A DNA stretch of 64,000 bases from DATHWB01 sp040880725 (GCA_040880725.1 JBBDHV010000035.1:1-64000), one strand, 5' to 3'. Positions 8,182 through 16,454 are shown, counted from the stretch's first letter. A program made the numbers and translations. Notes: generated from the letters alone by a model not told the origin.

Positions 8182-8249
8182 GGGGACAGGAGTCGAACCC
8201 GTACCAACGGGACCAAAACCCGTCGTGCTGCCAATTACACCACCCCCCA
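8178..8249 (-). tRNA. tRNA-Gln (anticodon UUG)
   Basis: On the minus strand a 72-base cloverleaf runs from TGGGGGG to CCCCCCAG. The D arm is GGTGTAATTGGCAGCAC, the anticodon stem is ACGGG/CCCGT around loop TTTTGGT, which gives anticodon TTG, and the T arm contains GGTTCGACTCC. CCA is not encoded. It sits between ispE and glmU, as in many actinobacteria. Confidence 0.95.
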
Positions 8250-8270
8250 TTCACGGGGACGCGGGAAAGC

Positions 8271-9116
8271 TTACCGAGCTGTCACACCCGTACCTCGCAG
8301 TCCCGCCGCGAAAGCTCCGCGTGCCTCCGGGACGTCGGCACAGGCTGCCGCGGCCTCCTCGAGATCGGCGAAGAAACCAAAATGGGCCGAGCCGCTCCCC
8401 GTCATCGCCACCTGCCGTCCCCACCGTTCGGCCAGATCGACCGACCAGTCGGCCAGTTCGGGTTCGAGCGAGTACGCGGCCGGCGTGAGGTCGTTCCGAA
8501 GCGGTCCGTACGGTCGGAGCACCGGCGGAAGGTCCCGCCCCGCGAAATCAGGTCCGCGCGGACCGTCGAGGCGATCCCATCGCTCGTACGCGGCCGCCGT
8601 CGAAATCTCGATCGCGGGCACCGCCACCGCCACCCAGAAGCCACCCAGAGGTTCGATCTCGGTCAACATCTCGCCGTACCCCTCCATCCACGCCGAACCG
8701 CCCTCGAGAAGAAACGCCACATCGGCACCCACCTGGGGGGCACAGCTCCAGACTTCATCTTCGGACCGGCCATACACCTGGGCGGCCCCGAACAGTGCCG
8801 CAGCCGCATCGGAGGATCCACCGCCAAGACCCGCCGCGGCCGGAATGTGCTTCTCCAACGTCATGTCGAGTCGGGGCCGATCAGGGCGACCGACGAGACA
8901 GCGCACCGCCCGCCACACCAGGTTGTCTTCGCCGTCGGGGAGGAGATCGTCCCCGGTGATCACCAACCGCTCGTCCTCCCCGGTGTCGACGGTGAGAAGA
9001 TCGACGCGGTCGATCGTCTGGCACAGCGAACGAAGGGGGTGGTAGCCGGACCGATCCGCCGCTTGCAGTTCGAGAGACAGATTCAGCTTGGCCGGTGCCT
9101 CCCACACCGAGGTCAA
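8271..9116 (-). CDS. ispE: 4-diphosphocytidyl-2-C-methyl-D-erythritol kinase
   Basis: GHMP-family kinase of the MEP isoprenoid pathway. The 281-residue protein shows K10 in PAKLNL, the ATP-binding PAAAGLGGGSSD (92-103) and catalytic D132 in GADVAF, plus the late GSGSAHFGFF motif. The start is TTG at 9116, overlapping the rsmA stop as TTGA with GAGGTGG upstream. A GTG three codons later is possible. Order rsmA-ispE is standard in actinobacteria. Confidence 0.94.
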   Translation of the reverse strand: MTSVWEAPAKLNLSLELQAADRSGYHPLRSLCQTIDRVDLLTVDTGEDERLVITGDDLLPDGEDNLVWRAVRCLVGRPDRPRLDMTLEKHIPAAAGLGGGSSDAAAALFGAAQVYGRSEDEVWSCAPQVGADVAFLLEGGSAWMEGYGEMLTEIEPLGGFWVAVAVPAIEISTAAAYERWDRLDGPRGPDFAGRDLPPVLRPYGPLRNDLTPAAYSLEPELADWSVDLAERWGRQVAMTGSGSAHFGFFADLEEAAAACADVPEARGAFAAGLRGTGVTAR

Positions 9117-9925
9117 GGCGCCACCTCGGCGAGGCGCAACCAATTCCCCACCGCCAGCTCCTCTGCACGGGAGCCGGGAGAAATGCCCGCCTGCTCCAAC
9201 GCGGCGACGGGATCGGCCAACGCCCCCGCGAGGGACGACCGGAGCATCTTGCGCCGCTGTCCGAACCCCGCCGCTGCAAGTGTCACGGCCCTTTCGGCAG
9301 CCGCAGGTGCGGGAACCCGAGCGATCGACACGACGGCCGAACCGACATTGGGGGGAGGCAGAAAGACCTGCGGCGGGACCTTGAACTCGATGCGGGCACG
9401 CCCGTGGATGCCCACCACCACGCTGGGCAGTCCGTACGTTCGGGACCCCGGTGTCGCCACCATGCGCTCTGCAACCTCCTGTTGGACCATCACCACGAAG
9501 CGTTCGATCTGGGGGACGTGACGAAGGGCGTCGAGCACCACGGAGGTTCCCACGTTGTAGGGCAGGTTGGCGACCATGGCCCACGGTCGGGCCGGGTCCA
9601 GCTCTGTGCCGAGGTCGACAGCGGCGACGTCTTCGAACCGGATTTCGACGTCCGCGCCGGCGAGGACCTCGTCGAGAATCGGCCCGAGCTTGCGATCGAT
9701 CTCGTAGGCGGTCACGGTCGCACCCGCTTCGATCAGCGCGAGCGTGAGGGTGCCAGTACCCGGTCCGACCTCGACCACGGCATCACCGGGCCGCACCCCG
9801 GCCAAGCCGACGATCTTGCGCGTGATGTTCGGGTCCACGAGGAAGTGCTGACCGAGGGATCGCACCGGATGGACGTCGTGACGTTCCAACAGTTCCCGCA
9901 CCTCGCTGCGCGCTTGGGCGCTCAC
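9113..9925 (-). CDS. rsmA: 16S rRNA (adenine1518/1519-N6)-dimethyltransferase
   Basis: Dimethylates two adjacent adenosines near the 3' end of 16S rRNA (KsgA). The 270-residue protein has GQHFL (25-29), the SAM-binding VEVGPGTG (51-58) and catalytic NLPY (120-123), followed by the VPPQVFLPPPNVGSAVV segment typical of the family. The start is GTG at 9925, overlapping the tatD stop as GTGA. Much longer upstream frames lie inside tatD and are not supported. Confidence 0.96.
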   Translation of the reverse strand: MSAQARSEVRELLERHDVHPVRSLGQHFLVDPNITRKIVGLAGVRPGDAVVEVGPGTGTLTLALIEAGATVTAYEIDRKLGPILDEVLAGADVEIRFEDVAAVDLGTELDPARPWAMVANLPYNVGTSVVLDALRHVPQIERFVVMVQQEVAERMVATPGSRTYGLPSVVVGIHGRARIEFKVPPQVFLPPPNVGSAVVSIARVPAPAAAERAVTLAAAGFGQRRKMLRSSLAGALADPVAALEQAGISPGSRAEELAVGNWLRLAEVAP

Positions 9926-10674
9926 GTTCCGGCCCCAAAGACGGCTGCAGCCCTGGACGTCGTGAGGTCCGCCACCTCTTCGGGTGCCATTCCCCACACC
10001 GCACCAAGAGCGGAGCCGACGAGCTCGACCCATGCCGGTTCGTTCTGCTCGGATCGGTGCGGAGGTGGAGCGAGATACGGCGTGTCTGTCTCGACCATCG
10101 CGGTCTCGGGAGGGACCTCGGCCGCGCCCAGTCGGACGGTCTCGCCGGTCTCGAACGCCACCGGGCCTGCGAACGAGAACGTCACGCCGAGCTCGCGGAA
10201 CCGCCTGGTCCAGCGCGGTCCTCCCGTCCAACAGTGAAGAACGGCGCGGCCACCCAATCCTGCGTTCGCCAGCATCTCGTGGACGTCGGCGAACGCGTCG
10301 CGGCAGTGCACGATCAGCGGCTTGCGGTGCTCCTGGGCCAGGGTGATGTGGTCGGCAAACGCCCGACGTTGGGCCTCTCGCGGGGCGAGCGTGCGGTAAT
10401 AGTCGAGCCCGGTCTCGCCGACCGCCGCGGCGGCCGGGACGAGCTGTTCGATCACGTCTCGTTGCGAGTCCCATTCGGTGGCGTCGTGAGGGTGAAGTCC
10501 TGCCGACCAGCGCATCCGGTCGGGATGGTCCGCCGCGAGATCCCGAGCCGCGAGGGACGAGGCCGCGTCGATCCCGGGAACCACCAGCCAATCGACCGCC
10601 GCGGCACGGCCGAGCAGCTCAGCCGGATCCCGTCCGTCGAGTTGCAAGTGACAGTGCGTGTCCACCCATCCCAT
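9922..10674 (-). CDS. tatD: TatD family metal-dependent hydrolase/DNase
   Basis: A 250-residue TIM-barrel hydrolase. Metal ligands are visible: H7 and H9 (DTHCH), E87 (GETGLD), H123 (IVHCRD), H147 (LHCWTG) and D197 (ETDTPYL). Family members show 3'-5' exonuclease or DNase activity; the cellular role here is not proven. It is the first gene of the tatD-rsmA-ispE run and is divergent from the AbrB-like regulator. The usual neighbour metG is not seen upstream. Confidence 0.93.
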   Translation of the reverse strand: MGWVDTHCHLQLDGRDPAELLGRAAAVDWLVVPGIDAASSLAARDLAADHPDRMRWSAGLHPHDATEWDSQRDVIEQLVPAAAAVGETGLDYYRTLAPREAQRRAFADHITLAQEHRKPLIVHCRDAFADVHEMLANAGLGGRAVLHCWTGGPRWTRRFRELGVTFSFAGPVAFETGETVRLGAAEVPPETAMVETDTPYLAPPPHRSEQNEPAWVELVGSALGAVWGMAPEEVADLTTSRAAAVFGAGT

Positions 10675-10768
10675 CTACAGATCATGCAAGCACGGAGCGA
10701 GGAAACTTCCGTTCCTCGGCGACCGCCCCGGTCACCACCTCGGTAGTGTCCGAGCGCCTGGAGGTGAC

Positions 10769-11002
10769 TTGGACGCTGGTATCGCCCGCAAGATCGACGA
10801 TCTCGGAAGGATCGTGATACCTGCTGAGACTCGCCGCCTGTTCAACATCCGAGAGGGCGATCAGCTCGTCATCTCGATCCAAGGGCCCAACATCGTGCTC
10901 CGCAAGCTCGAAGACACCTGCATCTTCTGCGGGACGACCGAGCAAGTGGGCGTGTTCAAGGGCCGAGGCGTGTGCGGGACCTGCCGTAGCCAGCTCGCCT
11001 GA
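10769..11002 (+). CDS. AbrB/SpoVT-type DNA-binding protein with zinc-ribbon tail
   Basis: A 77-residue protein. The N-terminal part (about 4-47) is a swapped-hairpin AbrB domain with the hallmark IDDLGRIVIPAETRR. The C-terminal part has two CxxC pairs (C51/C54 and C69/C72), which look like a small zinc ribbon, an arrangement known from clostridial AbrB-like regulators. The start is inferred as TTG at 10769 just after GGAGGTGAC; there is no ATG or GTG in frame near the domain. TAGTGT (10744-10749) may be its -10. Targets are unknown. It is divergent from tatD and converges on rsmI. Confidence 0.85.
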   Translation: MDAGIARKIDDLGRIVIPAETRRLFNIREGDQLVISIQGPNIVLRKLEDTCIFCGTTEQVGVFKGRGVCGTCRSQLA

Positions 11003-11008
11003 ACGAAA

Positions 11009-11821
11009 TCAGATCCCGTCATAGATGCTCCGTCGGGCCAGTCCTGTTTGGTGGGCCACCGCGCGCGCCGCCTCGGACCGGGACGCACCGCCCGCCACCA
11101 GGCTTCGTGCACGCTCGATCGCGTCGTCCAACGTGACCTCCTCCGGCGCTCCGGGTTCCATCACCAGCGTGAACTCGCCCCGGGGCTCGGTTTCGGTCCA
11201 TTTCGCGATCGCCTCTCCCAGGGTTCCCCACCAGACCTCCTCGAACTGCTTGGTGAGTTCGCGTGCGACGCACACGGGCCGGTCGTTGCCGGCGTGACCG
11301 GCGAGATCCTCCATGTCGGCGACCACCCGACGAGGTGAACTGAACCACACCACCGGCCGGTCCTCGGATGCCATCGCCGCCAGGCGGCGTGGCCGCTCGC
11401 CACCCTTCCGGGGCAAAAAGCCCTCGAAGACGAAACGGTCGCCTCCGATCCCCGACACCGCCAACGCCGCAGTCACCGCACTCGGGCCGGGGATGACCGT
11501 CACAGTGCCGTGGGCCCTCCGCGTCGCCCGCACCGCCAGCACACCCGGATCGGCGAGGGCGGGCGTACCCGCGTCGGTGACGAGTGCGATCGTCTCGCCG
11601 GCGGCAACTCGGTCTTCGATCTCCGCCGATCGGATCCCTTCGTTGCCGACGAAGAAGCTCCGGATCTCGGGTGATGCCCCTATGTGGGCGAGCAGGACGC
11701 CGGTTCGCCTGGTGTCCTCGGCGTAGACGACGTCAGCGGTTCGGAGCGTCTCGACGAGCCGCTCGGAGATGTCTCCCAGATTGCCGATAGGCGTTGCGCA
11801 GACCACGAGTCGTCCCGGCAT
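11009..11821 (-). CDS. rsmI: 16S rRNA (cytidine1402-2'-O)-methyltransferase
   Basis: A 270-residue tetrapyrrole-methylase-fold enzyme. Visible motifs are VVCATPIGNLGDIS at the N-terminus, EDTRRTGVLL, LVTDAGTPALADPG, VIPGPSAVTAAL and FEGFLPRKG. The C-terminal domain with ASRSEAARAVAHQTG is the helical extension typical of RsmI. The ATG at 11821 fits the conserved start. Its first 89 bases overlap, in another frame of the same strand, the end of the DUF192 gene. Confidence 0.95.
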   Translation of the reverse strand: MPGRLVVCATPIGNLGDISERLVETLRTADVVYAEDTRRTGVLLAHIGASPEIRSFFVGNEGIRSAEIEDRVAAGETIALVTDAGTPALADPGVLAVRATRRAHGTVTVIPGPSAVTAALAVSGIGGDRFVFEGFLPRKGGERPRRLAAMASEDRPVVWFSSPRRVVADMEDLAGHAGNDRPVCVARELTKQFEEVWWGTLGEAIAKWTETEPRGEFTLVMEPGAPEEVTLDDAIERARSLVAGGASRSEAARAVAHQTGLARRSIYDGI

Positions 11822-12137
11822 GGCGACGATCGTAGAACCGCGCCCGGCTGCCGATGCTCGGCGCAGGGATGCTCTCCTCGATCTCCAGGATCGAGGAGAC
11901 CCCTCCCAACACGACGACACGGCCCGGATCGAGGGTGCGTACGGCGGTCACTGTGCCGTCCGGGTCGAGGCCGACGACGGTCAACGGTCGGTTCATGCCG
12001 ATGCCGTGGACCGACCACCCTGCCAACAACATCGCCCCCGTTCGACGCTTCATGCCGTGCCAACGATCCACGAACCGAGTGGGTACCCACACGTCTCTGA
12101 TGGTCCGGTCGCCGAACTCGATCGTGATGACATCCAT
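11733..12137 (-). CDS. DUF192 family protein
   Basis: A 134-residue protein. The central part (about 25-90) matches DUF192: the HGMKRRTGAMLLAGWSVHG region, the GMNRPLTVVGLDPDGTV strand pair and the ending VLEIE-like segment. Function is unknown; some homologues are exported, but no signal peptide is seen here. The last 30 residues are basic and extend into the rsmI coding region, which is unusual. The ATG at 12137 is preferred; a GTG at 12149 is in frame. TAGCGT lies 10 bases upstream. Confidence 0.7.
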   Translation of the reverse strand: MDVITIEFGDRTIRDVWVPTRFVDRWHGMKRRTGAMLLAGWSVHGIGMNRPLTVVGLDPDGTVTAVRTLDPGRVVVLGGVSSILEIEESIPAPSIGSRARFYDRRHAGTTRGLRNAYRQSGRHLRAARRDAPNR

Positions 12138-12184
12138 GAGTGCCGACACGCTACGAGCCGACGGACCGTGGGAGAACCCCGCTG

Positions 12185-13525
12185 TCAGGGCAGCGATGTG
12201 ACGATCTGGCGGCCTGTGGCAGGGTCACCTGCGGCGACGAAGAACAGTCGGCCCTCCGACACTCGCACGAATGCGAAGTCGTCACCTTCGAAGGCCACCC
12301 CGCCGTCGCTCTCGATCTGATCCGACTCGACGGCCATCGCGTTCGGGACGTAGCGCACCAGCGCGTCCCGCATTTCGGTGACGTCGGCATCCACGTCGCC
12401 CGTGAAGACGAGCAGGAGGGCTGCGTCGGACCCGTCATACCACTGGGTGTAGACATCACCGCCCCAGCCGTCGCTCGCCTCGTCGGCGCCACCCAACACC
12501 TGGTCGAACATGAGGTCGAAGCTCAGCTCGCCCCAGGTCGACTCGTAGACCACCTCGTACCCCGAGACGGCGGGTGCCACCGTCTCGACCGGAATGGGCA
12601 GGTCGTCCTGGTAGTCGCGCGGTGTGATGATCTGCTCCGAGGACACCGGCGGCTCGACATAGAGCCGGTTCACCTCGTCGAATCCGCCGATCTCGTAGAA
12701 CCGCTGCACGAATGCGAGCCCCTCCTGATAGGGAAAGATGAGCGAGTTCTGCAGGTATGCCGGGACCGAATCGAACACGGTCGAATCGGTGCCGAACATC
12801 TCGCCCAGGAGGTCCTGCTGTTGGGACATGTCGAGGGATTGGATGTACAGCAGTTCGGTGAGGGTGGCGTCGCCCTCGATCACCGCGAGCATTGCAACCG
12901 CTTCGTCGAAGCGATCCCCGTCGATCAACGCCTCGTACTCGTCGTTGAACCCGAAGCGCTGGTCGGTGAGTGCGTGGGTCAGTTCGTGCACCAGCGTCGC
13001 CTTCTGCAACTCCGAGAGCGAGTCTCCCGCGGGGACCACCAGCTCGCCGGTCTCACCGTCGTAGTAGCCGGCCACCTGTTCCCCGTAGAGATCCAGATAC
13101 AGCTCCAGGAGGTCGATATCCTGTTCCAGCAGGCCGAGCAGCTTCAGGAGTGCCTCGTCGGCGCCCAGGTTCTCGATGTCTTCTTGCACCGATTCCCGGA
13201 CCCTCGCCTCGAGTTCGTCCTCGCTGACGACGACGATCATCGGTGGCTGCAGGAATGCCAGACCCCGCACTTCCTCGGTCACCACGATGAGCTCGGCGAT
13301 CTCCTCCCGCATCTCCCGCGGCAGATCTTCGGTCCCGGCAGGCAATGTCGTATCCGGGGGCGGCTCGGTCGTCGTCGTCGATTCCCCGGTGGTCGACGAC
13401 GAAGGCGCGGTCGTCGTCGACTCGTCCACCGACACCGTCGTCGTGCTGTCGCCGGAGCCATCGGTGCACGCGCCGAGCACGACGAGCGCGCCCGCAAGCA
13501 GCAGATGGAGAAGTCGGGAAGTCAC
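12185..13525 (-). CDS. Putative secreted lipoprotein with HExxH metallopeptidase motif
   Basis: A 446-residue protein with a lipoprotein signal (hydrophobic 5-18, lipobox LGAC, C20), then a Thr/Ser-rich linker (about 27-60), then a globular domain. HELTH (180-184) with acidic residues downstream, such as E217 in VIEGDA, resembles a gluzincin-type zinc site. It is therefore probably an extracellular, membrane-tethered peptidase or a relative that has lost activity. I do not recognise a named family. The start is the GTG at 13525, just inside the left boundary of the mobile element (13601). The third zinc ligand is an inference. Confidence 0.7.
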   Translation of the reverse strand: MTSRLLHLLLAGALVVLGACTDGSGDSTTTVSVDESTTTAPSSSTTGESTTTTEPPPDTTLPAGTEDLPREMREEIAELIVVTEEVRGLAFLQPPMIVVVSEDELEARVRESVQEDIENLGADEALLKLLGLLEQDIDLLELYLDLYGEQVAGYYDGETGELVVPAGDSLSELQKATLVHELTHALTDQRFGFNDEYEALIDGDRFDEAVAMLAVIEGDATLTELLYIQSLDMSQQQDLLGEMFGTDSTVFDSVPAYLQNSLIFPYQEGLAFVQRFYEIGGFDEVNRLYVEPPVSSEQIITPRDYQDDLPIPVETVAPAVSGYEVVYESTWGELSFDLMFDQVLGGADEASDGWGGDVYTQWYDGSDAALLLVFTGDVDADVTEMRDALVRYVPNAMAVESDQIESDGGVAFEGDDFAFVRVSEGRLFFVAAGDPATGRQIVTSLP

Positions 13526-13600
13526 GACGAATCAGGCTAACGAGGCTTGGATTCTTCGCGGAAGTGGCCATCGTGGCGGTCACACGTGATCCGTCGTCAC

Positions 13601-13627
13601 CGGGTAGTGGGTCAGTTTGAATCCACG
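13601..13627 (+). repeat. Left terminal inverted repeat
   Basis: 27 bases beginning CGGGTAGTGGGTCAGTTTGA, exactly complementary to 16495-16521. TCAC precedes it. Confidence 0.9.
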
Positions 13628-13685
13628 GAAGCAGCGCCGAGGCTCGGGGGTTCCCAGTAGGGTCGACGGATGGCGACATCCATAC

Positions 13686-14018
13686 ATGCGGACCCCCGAC
13701 GATCAAGAGGCAGGGGCATACTCAAATGTTCTGGCGATCTGGCACACGCCGCATGAGTTCACGCTTGACTTCGCGGTAACCCTTCCCCCGATGCAAGATG
13801 CGCAAGGAAACGTAACGGTTCCCGCTCGAATCGTCGCGAGAGTGAAGATTCCGCCAACGGTGGCGTTCGATGTTGTCCGAACACTCAATACAAACCTGAC
13901 CAAGTATGAAGCCAAATACGGTCCGATCCAGAAGCCGGGCGGCGACCCACCGATGTATATCCCCGACGACCTGCGATTGATCGACCTTGACGCGCCAGGA
14001 GACCAAGACGATGACTGA
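13686..14018 (+). CDS. DUF3467 family protein (passenger gene)
   Basis: A 110-residue protein. The middle (about 16-80) matches DUF3467: NVLAIWHTPHEFTLDF, a VPARIVARVKIPP strand and a helix around VVRTLNTNLTKYEAKYG. Function is unknown. The ATG at 13686 is preferred because longer frames begin inside the terminal repeat. Codon use and GC are lower than in host genes. It overlaps the next small frame by eight bases, which suggests a two-gene unit carried by the element. Confidence 0.75.
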   Translation: MRTPDDQEAGAYSNVLAIWHTPHEFTLDFAVTLPPMQDAQGNVTVPARIVARVKIPPTVAFDVVRTLNTNLTKYEAKYGPIQKPGGDPPMYIPDDLRLIDLDAPGDQDDD

Positions 14019-14148
14019 CTCAACCCTCACAGCCTCTCCTCGCCACAGGGACATTCCCGAAGTCCCGATGGCGAACGTGTCTTACGACGCCCCTGCAACC
14101 TTGGCCTCGGGGTATGTCATCGTTGTTCCGCCCGAGGACGACCGCTAG
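14011..14148 (+). CDS. 45-residue hypothetical protein
   Basis: Starts with ATG at 14011 inside the end of the DUF3467 gene (shared ATGACTGA) and stops at 14148. There its TAG interlocks with the stop of the convergent transposase in a CTAG. The sequence contains YVIVVPPEDDR at the end and has no recognised domain or membrane segment. The overlap with DUF3467 is the main reason to consider it real. Confidence 0.4.
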   Translation: MTDSTLTASPRHRDIPEVPMANVSYDAPATLASGYVIVVPPEDDR

Positions 14149-14975
14149 TCGATCAACTCCGCTATGTCCCAGACCGTCCAGCGGTGGGTGGCGATCCCTG
14201 CGGCCATTGCCGGGGTGACGCCTTTGCCGAGGCTCTTGTGGGGTCGTGCGAAGTTGTAATGCATGTAATGCAGGCTGACGGCGTGGGCCAGGTTCTCGAT
14301 CTTCTTGGAAAACCCGTTGGTCAAACGGGTGAACCGGCGCATCCCCATCCGCATGGTGAGGTTCTGGCGTTCGACGTAGAACGTTGAAATCTTGTCCGGG
14401 TCGGGCTTGCCGATCACCGGACGGCCTTCGACTCCGATGCACTTCGCCGGGGAGTAGCGTCGCTCATTGTCGGCTTCCCCGTAGAGCTTGTGGAGGATCG
14501 CATAGTCCACTCGCTCGCCGAGCAGCGCGTCGATCGTGTTCAGGTAGAGGTTCAAGCCGTCGGTGGTGATCTGAAAGCGGCCCTTGAGCCGGGAGCCGAG
14601 ATCGTTCACGAAGGTGTAGGCGTCGTGCAGGGTGCGCTCCCCGACGAGCCAAGAGGGGACAAGCTTGGTGTCGGCGTCGATCGCTACCCACGTCCACACG
14701 TCGCCGTAGCCGGGCGTTCCCTTGAATTCTTCGGGGACGTTCTTCTGCTTGGCGTAACAGAACGACCAGATCTCGTCGCACTGGATTGTGCTCAGGGTGA
14801 GATCGCGGAGCGCCTGGTTTTGATACTCGGCGCAGGCTTGGCCCATGTCGACCAAGAGCTTGGTGACGGTGTTCTTCGCTGCTCCGGTGACTCGGACGGT
14901 GGCGCGGATGCTCATGCCTTCGACCAGGCAGGCGATGATCTGTCCCCGACGTTCCGTGCTGAGCTTGTTAACCAT
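14145..14975 (-). CDS. IS1-type DDE transposase
   Basis: A 276-residue protein with an N-terminal helix-turn-helix (ERRGQIIACLVEG, then GAAKNTVTKLLVD) and a DDE core. Catalytic residues by alignment to this group are D67 (IQCDEIWSF), D139 (ITTDGL) and E202 (YVERQNLTMRM). The C-terminal HYNFARPHKSL is also typical. It should mobilise the surrounding unit through the 27-bp terminal repeats. The frame is intact. The start at 14975 matches the usual short N-terminus; an ATG at 14984 is also in frame. Confidence 0.9.
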   Translation of the reverse strand: MVNKLSTERRGQIIACLVEGMSIRATVRVTGAAKNTVTKLLVDMGQACAEYQNQALRDLTLSTIQCDEIWSFCYAKQKNVPEEFKGTPGYGDVWTWVAIDADTKLVPSWLVGERTLHDAYTFVNDLGSRLKGRFQITTDGLNLYLNTIDALLGERVDYAILHKLYGEADNERRYSPAKCIGVEGRPVIGKPDPDKISTFYVERQNLTMRMGMRRFTRLTNGFSKKIENLAHAVSLHYMHYNFARPHKSLGKGVTPAMAAGIATHRWTVWDIAELID

Positions 14976-15027
14976 ACTGACCATTATGCTTGAGGGATTG
15001 ACGGTTGTCAACCATCACAGCATGAGT

Positions 15028-15033
15028 TATTAT
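15028..15033 (+). promoter_or_regulatory. Candidate -10 (TATTAT) of the Fic gene
   Basis: TATTAT ends 8 bases before the ATG at 15042 and lies in the region divergent from the transposase. Confidence 0.4.
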
Positions 15034-15041
15034 CCATGACA

Positions 15042-16214
15042 ATGCGAGATACAAACAAAGTTACAAACATGTTGTTTTCGACTCCTGAGATCGACGAGCA
15101 GGAGCAGGCGGTGCTGGGGCAGATCGAGAGTCTTCGGAAGGATCTCCGGCACTCGCTGTTCGAGCCTCGCCGCTGGTACGGGTCGCTTCGCCGCTTGTCC
15201 CTTGCTCGCGCAATGCAAGGGTCCAACACGATTGAGGGTTACGACGCTGCACTAGACGATGCTGCTGCTGTGGCGCTTGGCGAGGAGCCACTGGATGTCA
15301 GCGAGGACACCTGGCGGGCACTCCAGGGATACCGAGACGCCATGACCTACGTCCTTCAACTGGCGACCGAAGACGACTTCGAATACAGCACGCGCCTGTT
15401 CAAGAGCCTTCATTTCTTGATGACGAGCTATTGGCTAGAGAATCGACCGGGTTTGTGGCGCCAGGGCGCGGTATACGTCAGGAGAGAGGACACCGGACAG
15501 ATCGTGTACGAAGGGTCGGACATCTCGCTCGTCTCGGACCTGATGGAACAGCTGGCGGCTTCGCTCAACGATCCAGACGACACCCCTCCGCTGATCCGAG
15601 CGGGGATGGCGCACCTCAATCTCGTAATGGTTCATCCGTTCAAGGATGGCAACGGTCGCATGGCCCGCTGTCTTCAGAGCCTCGTGCTCGCGCGCGAACG
15701 CATCCCACTCTCTCCGGTGTTCCTGAGCATCGAGGAGTACCTTGGTAAGAACACTCAGGCCTACTACGACGTGCTGGCGCAAGTGGGCGGGGAGGAATGG
15801 CAACCGCAGCGAGACGCCCGCCCTTGGGTTCGGTTCACGCTGACGGCACACCTTCACCAGGCGCGGAAGTTGGTTCAGCGCATCTCGGAGTCTGAGGAGA
15901 TGTGGGGGCGGCTAGAGGAAATAGCCGCCAAGCATGGACTCATCGATCGCTGCCTCGTCGGCCTCTTTGATGCCGCGATGAATATGCGCATCAGGAATTC
16001 AACCTACAGGGCAGTGCACGAGGAAATGGGCGACGAAATCACCGAGGCAACCGCCACACGCGATCTGCGCCAAATGCTCGACGCCGGGTTGATCCACGCA
16101 CGAGGCGAGAGGCGCGGCAGGTACTACATAGCAGCAGAACCTCTGAGAGAAATCCGAAAGGAGGTCATCGCGCTACGCGATCCAAACATGTTCTCAGACC
16201 CCTTCGCTGCCTGA
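15042..16214 (+). CDS. Fic domain protein (class II, self-inhibited)
   Basis: A 390-residue Fic enzyme, expected to transfer AMP or another nucleotide moiety onto Ser/Thr/Tyr of a target. The catalytic loop HPFKDGNGRMAR starts at H198. An N-terminal SNTIEG (S61-G66) fits the inhibitory S/TxxxE(G/N) helix of class II Fic proteins, so activity is probably restrained in cis. The C-terminal third looks like a winged helix (ATRDLRQMLDAGLI, then GRYYIA), as in Fic proteins tied to transcription. It is carried inside the IS1-like element. The ATG at 15042 fits a leaderless start; an ATG at 15036 is two codons upstream. Confidence 0.92.
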   Translation: MRDTNKVTNMLFSTPEIDEQEQAVLGQIESLRKDLRHSLFEPRRWYGSLRRLSLARAMQGSNTIEGYDAALDDAAAVALGEEPLDVSEDTWRALQGYRDAMTYVLQLATEDDFEYSTRLFKSLHFLMTSYWLENRPGLWRQGAVYVRREDTGQIVYEGSDISLVSDLMEQLAASLNDPDDTPPLIRAGMAHLNLVMVHPFKDGNGRMARCLQSLVLARERIPLSPVFLSIEEYLGKNTQAYYDVLAQVGGEEWQPQRDARPWVRFTLTAHLHQARKLVQRISESEEMWGRLEEIAAKHGLIDRCLVGLFDAAMNMRIRNSTYRAVHEEMGDEITEATATRDLRQMLDAGLIHARGERRGRYYIAAEPLREIRKEVIALRDPNMFSDPFAA

Positions 16215-16454
16215 TCGAGATCTAGACCACCGCGCCATCGCGGCCTTCCGGGCGATCTCTGATCGCTCCTCAGGCGTCAGCTTCTCGGCGCGCGCCTTGC
16301 CGCCCTTCTTACCGCCCAGCCGACCGAGTTCGACGGCCGCGGGATTCTTGCCTTCGTAGGGGTCGTCGCCCGTATCGTCGGGATCGGTGGACTGGTCCAC
16401 GATGGCCTTGGCGAGTGCGTTAGTGTCGCGGGGTTTGCTTGAGCGCTTAGGCAT
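16194..16454 (-). CDS. Small Gly/Lys-rich protein (passenger gene)
   Basis: An 86-residue basic protein. The C-terminal half has the recurring pattern NPAAVELGRLGGKKGGKARAEKL, given here as motif positions about 41-63, then SEIARKAAMARW. Proteins of this kind are frequent beside transposases and plasmid genes, and their function is unknown. The ATG at 16454 is preferred over a start at 16505, which lies in the terminal repeat. Its end overlaps the convergent Fic end by 21 bases, so the two transcripts could pair. Confidence 0.65.
   Translation of the reverse strand: MPKRSSKPRDTNALAKAIVDQSTDPDDTGDDPYEGKNPAAVELGRLGGKKGGKARAEKLTPEERSEIARKAAMARWSRSRSGSEGV

Noticed and set aside
6906..9521. An 871-codon open frame on the plus strand
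   Set aside because: It runs antisense through glmU, tRNA-Gln, ispE and rsmA, all of which have strong family motifs. It is a GC-driven shadow frame.
13617..13685. DUF3467 start inside the terminal inverted repeat
   Set aside because: The extra 23 residues come from the repeat and show no family similarity. The ATG at 13686 is more likely.
13670..13756. Short 28-codon frame with TAGGGT six bases upstream
   Set aside because: It has a leaderless-type spacing, but the peptide has no recognisable feature and overlaps DUF3467 in another frame. It is too weak to list as a gene.
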